A DNA stretch of 12,099 nt from Amoebophilaceae bacterium (GTDB taxonomy: Bacteria; Bacteroidota; Bacteroidia; Cytophagales; Amoebophilaceae): the NCBI GenBank assembly GCA_023257955.1, contig JALRAY010000030.1:1-12099 (forward strand), given 5' to 3'. Of the stretch, positions 1 to 5,682 are shown one piece after another. A program made the position numbers and the translations under genes. Position 1 is the first letter of the stretch. Each line of letters begins with the position of its first letter. The notes below the pieces were generated by a model, which was not told the DNA's origin, did no database searches, and was given only the letters and a program-made list of their open reading frames with translations.

Positions 1-845
1 AATCGCCCATTTCTGCCGCTGCGTGTAGGCATCACGCAGTCAAACATATCTACCCCCATGGCTATACACTCCAAGAGATCTAAAGGTGTTCCTACGCCCA
101 TTAAGTAACGCGGCTTATCCGCAGGCAAGATATCACATACCCATTCCGTGACCTCATAAAGCTGCCCTGTAGGGTGGCATACGCCTCCTATTGCATTCCC
201 TGGTTGGTTCATAGCTGCAATCGTTTCTGCGGATTGTATGCGCAGGTCTTTGTAAATACTCCCTTGCACAATAGGAAAGAGTGCTTGCTCCGCGTGATAC
301 AGCGGTGTTGTTTTGTGGAAGTGATCAATCCCCCGCTTTAACCACCGATGCGTCAATTCCATCGATTGCTTGGCATACGCATAGGTACAAGGGAAGGGGG
401 TGCATTCATCCAATACCATCATGATATCAGAGCCGATACTCCGCTGCATATCTACCACATTCTCCGGCGTGAAGGTATGTGCAGATCCATCGATATGAGA
501 GCGAAAGGTAACCCCCGCTTCGGTAATCTTTCTGCGTTGTGTTAAGGAGTAGACTTGATAGCCGCCACTATCGGTTAAAATAGGTTTGGGCCAATTGATA
601 AACGTATGAAGTCCCCCTGCGGCTTCTAGAATCTCTTTGCCAGGTCGTAAATACAGGTGATAGGTGTTGCCTAGGATAATTTCTGCATGGATATCGTTAT
701 GCAAATTGCGCTGCTCTACCGCTTTGACGGTACCGAGGGTGCCTACGGGCATAAAGATAGGTGTGTGGATGGTGCCATGCGGCGTTGTAATCAACCCAGC
801 TCTGGCTTTAGAAGTGGCGTCCTTGTGTTGTAGTTGGAATAGCAT
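1..845 (-). CDS. tgt: Queuine/preQ1 tRNA-guanine transglycosylase, partial (C-terminus beyond the window)
   Basis: Tgt swaps guanine 34 of GUN-anticodon tRNAs for a queuine precursor (preQ1 in most bacteria). I translated the minus strand from ATG at 845 and found 281 codons open to the window edge. Seen: TDSGGYQVYSL (residues 91-101, with the family general-base Asp at 92), LDECTPFP (145-152), PIVQGS (191-196), LMGVGTP (248-254) and MFDCVMPTR (267-275, with nucleophile Asp269). The C-terminal zinc site (CxC..C..H) would lie outside the window. Oddity: the substrate loop normally reading GGLAVGEP is GGVCHP here (residues 220-225), two residues shorter and without the conserved Glu. The start lies 3 bases after the hslV stop (TAA CGT ATG), so the two genes are almost certainly co-transcribed and perhaps translationally coupled. 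Family assignment is secure; base specificity is not. Confidence 0.96.
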   Translation of the reverse strand, partial: MLFQLQHKDATSKARAGLITTPHGTIHTPIFMPVGTLGTVKAVEQRNLHNDIHAEIILGNTYHLYLRPGKEILEAAGGLHTFINWPKPILTDSGGYQVYSLTQRRKITEAGVTFRSHIDGSAHTFTPENVVDMQRSIGSDIMMVLDECTPFPCTYAYAKQSMELTHRWLKRGIDHFHKTTPLYHAEQALFPIVQGSIYKDLRIQSAETIAAMNQPGNAIGGVCHPTGQLYEVTEWVCDILPADKPRYLMGVGTPLDLLECIAMGVDMFDCVMPTRSGRNGR

Positions 846-848
846 ACG

Positions 849-1391
849 TTAAGAAGCTACTTTATCAATCTGCAAGTTATGATTGGTGTAGATACAAATA
901 TCCGCTGCTATTGTTAAGCTCTCTTTGACCATTTCTTCCGCCGTTAGATGAGGAGCGTGCTTTTTGAGCGCTAAAGCTGCTGACTCTGCATACATGCTGC
1001 CAGAGCCAATGGCAATGACGTGATGATCGGGCTCTAACACATCACCTGTACCCGCAATGAGGAGCATTTCTTCTTTATTCACCACAACAAGCATAGCTTC
1101 TAGGCGACGTAAGTATTTGTCCATACGCCAGTCTTTGGATAGCTCTATGGCGGAGCGTTTGATGTTACCTGCATAGCGTTGCAACTTCTCATCAAACCGA
1201 TCTAGAAGGGTGAAAGCATCCGCTGTAGACCCGGCGAAGCCTGTTAATACTTTTCCATCTAAAAACTTTCTGAGCTTATTCACATTGCGTTTGGCCACTG
1301 TGTTACCCATTGTAGCTTGTCCATCGGCGCCAATAGCGACTTCTCCATTATGTTTGATGGCAATAACCGTTGTTGATTTTATCTCTACCAT
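849..1391 (-). CDS. hslV: ATP-dependent protease peptidase subunit HslV (ClpQ)
   Basis: HslV is the proteasome-like threonine peptidase that assembles as a double hexameric ring and degrades proteins unfolded by HslU in the cytoplasm. The 180-residue product is full length for the family. Seen: TTV at residues 7-9, so the catalytic Thr is probably Thr7, exposed after removal of a short propeptide. Also seen are GADGQATMGNTV (21-32), TGFAGSTADAFTL (50-62), the ELSKDWRMDK helix, GTGDVLEP and IGSGSMYA, and the ICIYTN block near the C-terminus. The ATG start gives the usual Bacteroidota N-terminus. The gene is followed by tgt after 3 bases and preceded by a 504-base gap containing the 56-bp repeat. 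Its partner hslU is not in the window, whereas many bacteria keep hslV and hslU adjacent. It must be elsewhere if the protease is functional. Confidence 0.96.
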   Translation of the reverse strand: MVEIKSTTVIAIKHNGEVAIGADGQATMGNTVAKRNVNKLRKFLDGKVLTGFAGSTADAFTLLDRFDEKLQRYAGNIKRSAIELSKDWRMDKYLRRLEAMLVVVNKEEMLLIAGTGDVLEPDHHVIAIGSGSMYAESAALALKKHAPHLTAEEMVKESLTIAADICIYTNHNLQIDKVAS

Positions 1392-1485
1392 AGAATAATT
1401 GATGTTGTTTAAATGTCCTCATGTAAAGGGATGCTATACAATTGAAAAGCGTTCTTGAGTCATTACCATACGCCCCACTCTCTGT

Positions 1486-1541
1486 CATTGCTATAGCTGT
1501 TATCTAATTCGTTGTCAAACTTGTCATGCATTTGGCTCAAC
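1486..1541. repeat. 56-bp dispersed repeat, copy 1 (upstream of hslV)
   Basis: This segment matches 11522-11577 at 52 of 56 positions by direct base comparison, in the same orientation. Similarity stops at both edges. It carries a direct TTGTCA pair (plus strand) separated by three bases. It lies 94 bases ahead of the hslV start; the other copy lies 214 bases ahead of grpE. It could be a mobile-element remnant or a duplicated regulatory region. Confidence 0.85.
1490..1518 (-). promoter_or_regulatory. Candidate sigma70-like promoter for hslV-tgt inside repeat copy 1
   Basis: Reading towards hslV, TTGACA (1518-1513) is followed after exactly 17 bases by TATAGC (1495-1490), which would start transcription near 1483 and give a leader of about 90 bases. 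The -35 box is a perfect match to the general bacterial consensus, while the -10 box matches 4 of 6. Bacteroidota primary sigma factors usually prefer TAnnTTTG at -7, so this may be coincidence. Confidence 0.3.
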
Positions 1542-1755
1542 AATAGTTTTAACGCCATTATACGTCGTACAAAGACTTGCCTTGTTATATTTTGTCTTCT
1601 TGTTGCTTGTAGGCATCAGAATGATGTCTACAATTACGAATAATAGCCCCCTGGATACAGCATATGCGCTTTTATAGGAACGCAACACAAAGCGCTGAAA
1701 GAGAAATTGTAGACGAACTAAAGTATCTGCCTAAAACCATTAAATCCAGGTACGG

Positions 1756-1776
1756 AATGTCCGTAGTATGGACATT
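1756..1776. repeat. Perfect inverted repeat downstream of tsf
   Basis: AATGTCC and GGACATT flank a 7-base loop (1763-1769), about 120 bases past the tsf stop. In the tsf direction no T-run follows, so it is not a classical intrinsic terminator. It might be an RNA 3' end stabiliser or a relic of the decayed sequence here. Confidence 0.3.
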
Positions 1777-1895
1777 AAAAGCCGATTACTTGGTGTAGGA
1801 TGATAAGCGCGAAACACATGCGCATGTTCTTGGAAGTGTGGCATCAACGGTAATGTTGCTGCTTATGGTGGAAGACGTGATAACGAAACGCAGGC

Positions 1896-2726
1896 CTAAC
1901 AGCCAACGTGAATACGTTTGAAAGCAACGACCTTAAGTCCGGCAGCTGCTTTAGTTAGATATTGCCCTACAGTGAGGGTATTGTCTTTTATAAAAGGTTG
2001 TTTTAGGAGTGTGTTTTCTTTGAAGAATTTATTTAAGCGGCTTTTGATGATATTCTCTACTACTGCTTCATTTTTGCCATCTCGCGTTGCTTGTTCTTTC
2101 GCTATTTCTTCTTCTTTCTCTAGCACCGCTTGTGGTATATCTTGTTGATCTATCGCCAGTGGATTTAAAGCAGCGATCTGCATAGCCACGTCTTTACCAG
2201 CTTCTAATACTGCATTGCCTGTAGCTCCTGCTAGGGCAGTTAATACGGCTAGCTTATTGCCTGTGTGTAAATAAGGGACGACTACGTCACCGCTTAGCAT
2301 ATCATAGGAAAAGAGGGTAATATTTTCGCCTACCTTGCTAACCAAATCTGTAATGCATTCTTGAACAGTCATGCCGTTGATGGCTAGGTTTTTGAGCACT
2401 GCTATATCTGCGGGCTTTTGGGATAAGGCTAGGTCAAAGATTTGCTGCGCCAATTGTTGAAAGTCTGCGTTTTTAGCTACAAAATCTGTTTCGCAACTCA
2501 AGGTAATGATCACGCCGTGGGTAGATGTATCATTCACGCCGACCAATGCTAAACCCTCCGTAGTTTCTTTATCTACGCGGGAAGCTGCTATTTTTTGCCC
2601 TTTTTTGCGAAGCAGTTCTATCGCTTTATCCACATTGCCTTCGGCTTCTACAAGGGCTTTTTTGCAGTCCATCATACCGGAGCCGGTTAGTTGACGTAGT
2701 TGTTGTATATCTTTTGTTGTAATCAT
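1896..2726 (-). CDS. tsf: Translation elongation factor Ts
   Basis: EF-Ts is the nucleotide exchange factor that releases GDP from EF-Tu. The 276-residue length is normal for Bacteroidota. Seen: the UBA-like N-terminal domain with the signature LRQLTGSGMMDCKKAL (residues 11-26); TDFVAKN (about 80-86), which carries the Asp-Phe that inserts into EF-Tu near the nucleotide site; two core-domain halves; and the closing VAFKRIHVG. A Lys/Glu-rich helical segment around 205-225 corresponds to the coiled-coil module. It is the last gene of the rplM-rpsI-rpsB-tsf run, 41 bases after rpsB. The ATG at 2726 has no Shine-Dalgarno, as usual in this phylum. No clear terminator follows, only the inverted repeat about 120 bases on. 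Confidence 0.97.
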   Translation of the reverse strand: MITTKDIQQLRQLTGSGMMDCKKALVEAEGNVDKAIELLRKKGQKIAASRVDKETTEGLALVGVNDTSTHGVIITLSCETDFVAKNADFQQLAQQIFDLALSQKPADIAVLKNLAINGMTVQECITDLVSKVGENITLFSYDMLSGDVVVPYLHTGNKLAVLTALAGATGNAVLEAGKDVAMQIAALNPLAIDQQDIPQAVLEKEEEIAKEQATRDGKNEAVVENIIKSRLNKFFKENTLLKQPFIKDNTLTVGQYLTKAAAGLKVVAFKRIHVGC

Positions 2727-2767
2727 GGGGAATGTGTGTAAAGTTATTTGTTTGCTAGGTTCTACTA

Positions 2768-4225
2768 TTATGCTTTTTCCTCTGCAGCGGGACGCGCCGT
2801 TTTGGTAGCGCTACTCGTTTTCGCTTTTTCAGCTGTCGCTTTAGGCTCCGCAGCTTTGGTTGCTGTAGCCTTTGCTTTCGTTTCTGCAGCTTTAGTGGCT
2901 TTAGCTTCGGTGACTTTAGCTGTTTTAGCTTCGGCATCCTTCGCTTTCGTATCTACTGCTTTAGTGGCTTTAGCTTCGGTGGCTTTAGCTGTTTTAGCTT
3001 CGACATCCTTCGCTTTCGTATCTACTGCTTTAGCTGTTTTAGTTTCAGTATCCTTCGCTTTCGTATCCGCAGGTTTAGCGACTTTATCTTCGGTGACTTT
3101 AGCTGTTTTAGTTTCAGTATCCTTTGCTTTGGTATCCGCAGGTTTAGCGACTTTATCTTCGGTGGCTTTTGCTGCTTTTAGTTGCGTTGCAGCTGCTTTC
3201 GGTTCTTCTACTTTGGTGTTTACATCTGTTTTTAAACCAACCGGGGACTTGATGTTTTCTCCCTTGTGATAGGATAGTGCGCGTTTTACAACCCTTTGCT
3301 GCAAGGAGTCTCTTCTTTCAAATCTAGGATGCAGGATGTCTTGTTTTTCACCTTTATGATGCGTAGTCGCATCTCGTTTTTCAACTCTTTGATGGGTGGT
3401 ATCCCGTATTTCAACTTTATGGTAGGTAGCAGTATTCCTTTTTTCAAACCTATGATGGAAGGATTCATGCTTTACGTCTTGATGATGGGATGGCTCATGT
3501 TTTACTTCTACATCAATAGGATGCTGCACTTTTTCTTCTTCTCGCTTAGCCAAGCCTTCTGCGATGGCTTCTTTTAAAGCATTCACTATTATGCTGATAG
3601 ATGTAGTAGCATCGTCATTGCTGGGGATAGGGTGAGTGACGAGATTGGGGTTGGAATTTGTATCTACAAGTGCTATAACAGGTATGCCGAGTTTATTCGC
3701 TTCTTGTACTGCTATATGCTCTTTCATAATATCTACAACTACTAAAGCTCCTGGAAGTCTTGTTAAATCCAACATTCCTCCAAGGATACGCTCTAAGGCT
3801 ACTTTGTCGCGTGAGATCATCAATCGTTCTTTTTTTGCCATATTCATGTAAGATGTGCTTTGCATCATCTTATCTATGGAGGCGATTTTTTTAGTGAGCT
3901 TGCGGATGGTGATGAAGTTGGTAAGGGTGCCGCCTAACCACCTTTCGGTCATGTACGGCATATTCAACGTTTCAGCCGTTTGCTTGATCATTTCTTTAGC
4001 TTGTTTTTTGGTAGCCACAAAAAGAATCTTTTTCCCACTCTTGGCTATGGTGCGCAATACATCGGAGGCTTTCGCTAACTGTGTAAGGGTCTTGTTAAGA
4101 TCGATGACATGCTTTTTGTTGGATTGCATTAAAATGAAAGGCGCCATGTAGGGGTTCCATTTTTTAGATAGATGCCCTAAATGCACTCTAGCCTTTAATA
4201 AATCTTTGGGAGTAAGTTGAACCAT
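2768..4225 (-). CDS. rpsB: 30S ribosomal protein S2 with a 250-residue repetitive C-terminal extension
   Basis: S2 binds the back of the 30S head-body junction and is needed for S1 recruitment and initiation. Residues 1-232 are a complete ordinary S2: VHLGHLSKKWNPYM (14-27), the FVATKKQAKE block (69-78), ERWLGGTLTNF (94-104) and the TNSNPNLVTHPIPSNDDA region (189-206). The frame then stays open to residue 485, whereas S2 is usually about 230-300 residues. The extension has three parts: a His- and Arg-rich region of eight degenerate 10-11-residue repeats (247-328), a short linker, then an Ala/Lys/Thr/Glu region of near-identical 23-residue repeats (352-458) and a basic tail. The extension looks disordered or helical and strongly positive; what it does is unknown. 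ATG at 4225; 42 bases from the rpsI stop and 41 from the tsf start. No frameshift is needed: the whole frame is continuous. Confidence 0.96.
   Translation of the reverse strand: MVQLTPKDLLKARVHLGHLSKKWNPYMAPFILMQSNKKHVIDLNKTLTQLAKASDVLRTIAKSGKKILFVATKKQAKEMIKQTAETLNMPYMTERWLGGTLTNFITIRKLTKKIASIDKMMQSTSYMNMAKKERLMISRDKVALERILGGMLDLTRLPGALVVVDIMKEHIAVQEANKLGIPVIALVDTNSNPNLVTHPIPSNDDATTSISIIVNALKEAIAEGLAKREEEKVQHPIDVEVKHEPSHHQDVKHESFHHRFEKRNTATYHKVEIRDTTHQRVEKRDATTHHKGEKQDILHPRFERRDSLQQRVVKRALSYHKGENIKSPVGLKTDVNTKVEEPKAAATQLKAAKATEDKVAKPADTKAKDTETKTAKVTEDKVAKPADTKAKDTETKTAKAVDTKAKDVEAKTAKATEAKATKAVDTKAKDAEAKTAKVTEAKATKAAETKAKATATKAAEPKATAEKAKTSSATKTARPAAEEKA
2852..3172 (-). repeat. 69-bp coding tandem repeats in the rpsB 3' half
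   Basis: In the rpsB frame, residues 352-374, 375-397, 413-435 and 436-458 are 23-residue units on the pattern AK(A/V)TE-KA-K-A-TKAKD-E-KT, with a 15-residue partial unit at 398-412. The first two units differ by one residue. All lengths are multiples of three, so copy-number change keeps the frame. The near-identity at base level points to recent expansion by slippage or unequal crossing-over. Confidence 0.9.
3242..3487 (-). repeat. 30/33-bp degenerate coding repeats, His- and Arg-rich, in rpsB
   Basis: Residues 247-328 split into eight units of 10 or 11 residues, for example YHKVEIRDTT (268-277), HQRVEKRDATT (278-288), HHKGEKQDIL (289-298) and HPRFERRDSL (299-308). The shared pattern is an aromatic or His pair, a basic residue, V/F/G, E, a basic pair, D and two small or polar residues. 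More diverged than the 69-bp array, so probably older. Residues 233-322 contain 13 histidines. Confidence 0.8.
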
Positions 4226-4267
4226 ATATGTGATGTGCTATAATTAATATATAAGCTGGTGGTAGTA

Positions 4268-4660
4268 TTATCGTTTACTGAATTGGAAACTTTTTCGTGC
4301 CTTTTTATGTCCATATTTCTTTCTTTCTACCACCCTAGGGTCTCTTGTAAGATATCCTACCGGTTTGAGTAATGCGCGGTATTCCGGATCTACTATGCAT
4401 AAGGCACGTGCAATACCTAACCTTGCTGCTTCTGCTTGCCCTCTAAAACCACCTCCTTGCACGGTGATAGTGATGTCATATTTTCCTAAAGTATCCGTTT
4501 GCTGCAATGGCTGTTTGATAATATTCGCTATCATTGCGGACGAAAAGTACTGCTCTGCGGAAATGTCTTTTTTGTTGATTTTAATAGCGCCGGATCCTTG
4601 AGAGAGGTAAATTCTAGCGACAGCGCTTTTCCGTCTTCCTACAGCATTGATGATATCCAT
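4268..4660 (-). CDS. rpsI: 30S ribosomal protein S9
   Basis: S9 sits in the 30S head, and its C-terminal tail reaches the P-site tRNA anticodon stem-loop. The 130-residue product is full length and typical. Seen: AVGRRKSAVARIYL (6-19), the glycine-rich VQGGGFRGQAEAARLGIARAL block, DPRVVERKKYGHKKARKSFQ near the end, and the conserved C-terminal Lys-Arg tail that contacts tRNA. It starts at ATG 4660, 8 bases after the rplM stop, so the two are translated from one message. Nothing unusual in composition or length. Confidence 0.98.
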   Translation of the reverse strand: MDIINAVGRRKSAVARIYLSQGSGAIKINKKDISAEQYFSSAMIANIIKQPLQQTDTLGKYDITITVQGGGFRGQAEAARLGIARALCIVDPEYRALLKPVGYLTRDPRVVERKKYGHKKARKSFQFSKR

Positions 4661-4668
4661 ACGTGTAA

Positions 4669-5118
4669 TTAATAAGTTAAGGTGATTGGTTGAGGTTTTT
4701 GCGCAGCATGTGCATGTTGATCGCCTACATATATATGTAACCGATGGAATAGCTTGCGTCCTAGGCGGTTTTTGGGCAACATGCCGCGTACAGCATGTTC
4801 TATCAAACGTTCTGGATGCTTATCTCGTACTTGGCGGGGAGTGGTACTTTTTTGTCCTCCGGGATAACCTGTATAGGAGATATACTGTTTTTTATCCCAT
4901 TTTTGACCAGTAAGGCGCACTTTGGCTGCATTGATGATGATTACATCGTCGCCACAATCTACGTGCGGGGTATAGGCGGGTTTGTTTTTTCCTCGGATGA
5001 TAAAGGCTACCTGACTGGCTAACCGTCCTAAAGTTTTGCCATTGGCATCAAGTAATACCCACTTGCGATCAATCGCTTTTTCGGTAGCTGATAATGTTTT
5101 ATAACTTAATGTATCCAC
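4669..5118 (-). CDS. rplM: 50S ribosomal protein L13
   Basis: L13 is an early 23S rRNA-binding assembly protein of the 50S subunit. The 149-residue product is typical for Bacteroidota. Seen: the N-terminal MDTLSYKT extension common in this phylum, KWVLLDANGKTLGRLAS (19-35), the RGKNKPAYTPHVDCGDDVII block, the YTGYPGG segment and RGMLPKNRLGR. The start codon is GTG at 5118 (AGTGGATACATT); I chose it because it gives exactly the conserved MDTLSYK start. It is the first gene of the operon with rpsI, rpsB and tsf. Two small hairpins lie 50-85 bases upstream and could belong to its leader. Confidence 0.97.
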   Translation of the reverse strand: MDTLSYKTLSATEKAIDRKWVLLDANGKTLGRLASQVAFIIRGKNKPAYTPHVDCGDDVIIINAAKVRLTGQKWDKKQYISYTGYPGGQKSTTPRQVRDKHPERLIEHAVRGMLPKNRLGRKLFHRLHIYVGDQHAHAAQKPQPITLTY

Positions 5119-5682
5119 TATTAATTCAGAATTATATCTATTGCTTACTTAAAGAGTATGATAGTACGTTCTAGGCTAAGAACGCATAGGAGGGAACTCC
5201 TGAGGCATGCATGCGCTTTGTAACGAAGCTGCATACCTTTCTCTCACGTCACGAAGATATGAGCTTTTACTGTTTTATACAAAATTTTCTCAACAACGCA
5301 CACCCCTTTATTGGGGGTAAAATTATACAGCTTGATTGCTTAATAGGCATGCTTAAGTCCTACAATGCGAGTAATGCTATGCCTGATAACCCTTCTTGGT
5401 ATAGCGGATTTCTCGTAAGGCTTGTGCTTTGATTGCTCCATCGCTGCAAAAAGCATACTCCCTGGTACTGCTTCTGCTTTGGGGTGCAATAGGAGGATGT
5501 GTGCTTTCGTAATCTGTGATAAATTAGTAAATAATCAGTATACTAGCGTTACTTCACGATTAACCCAAGATTAAACGCCGGCAACTCCTACGCTACTATG
5601 CGCTAGCAGAAATAGAGTAAGCATGCTGTGTAGTGTAACGGAGGAAGGTACCCGCAAGTCCTACTAACCTATTCAACTGATT
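5119..5682. other. Divergent gap between rplM and the aminotransferase; leader hairpins and decayed transposase-like traces
   Basis: No intact gene is convincing in these 564 bases, which must hold the promoters of the ribosomal operon (minus) and of the aminotransferase (plus). Two short hairpins lie at 5168-5201. On the minus strand, between about 5220 and 5510, broken reading frames give SDGAIKAQALREIRYTKKGY followed by a stop, and further on FCIKQ-stop-KLISS. These are loosely reminiscent of the C-terminal part of IS4-type transposases, but too decayed to prove. The plus-strand frame at 5211-5432 has no recognisable product. Confidence 0.4.
5168..5201 (-). promoter_or_regulatory. Pair of small hairpins upstream of rplM, possible leader structure
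   Basis: Two perfect 5-bp stems stand back to back: GTTCT/AGAAC around a 6-base loop (5168-5183) and AGGAG/CTCCT around a 4-base loop (5188-5201). On the rplM-sense strand the second loop is TTCC. They lie about 50-85 bases before the GTG start. L13 and other ribosomal proteins often autoregulate through leader RNA; whether this is such a leader is a guess. Confidence 0.25.

Larger units (their letters stand above)
1392..1895. other. Gene-poor gap between hslV and tsf with a dispersed repeat and decayed coding traces
   Basis: No convincing intact gene is seen in these 504 bases. Contents: the 56-bp repeat at 1486-1541 with a promoter-like pair inside it; a perfect 7-bp inverted repeat (AATGTCC/GGACATT) at 1756-1776; and a plus-strand reading frame from ATG 1664 to 1921 broken by one amber codon at 1796-1798 and overlapping the tsf 3' end. 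On the minus strand an open stretch ending near 1420 runs through the 56-bp repeat and encodes the peptide MHDKFDNELDN. I recognise none of these peptides. The gap looks like a degraded gene or mobile-element scar plus the hslV upstream region. Confidence 0.5.

Noticed and set aside
348..545. 65-codon plus-strand frame inside tgt
   Set aside because: Antisense to well-conserved tgt motifs; a shadow frame.
2852..3172. Regular repeats considered as a CRISPR array
   Set aside because: Units are directly adjacent, in frame with rpsB and without unique spacers; they are coding tandem repeats.
2748..3269. Plus-strand 173-codon open frame made of Val/Ala/Leu/Phe repeats
   Set aside because: It is the antisense of the Ala/Lys repeat array of rpsB; its regularity comes from the coding repeats on the other strand and it has no independent support.
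5211..5432. 73-codon plus-strand frame in the rplM upstream gap
   Set aside because: No recognisable domain, no ribosome-binding context, and it overlaps broken minus-strand transposase-like frames.
5640..5648. GGAGGAAGG, a Shine-Dalgarno-like sequence before the aminotransferase
   Set aside because: It lies 34 bases before ATG 5683, too far to act, and a TAA stop in frame between them excludes an earlier start.
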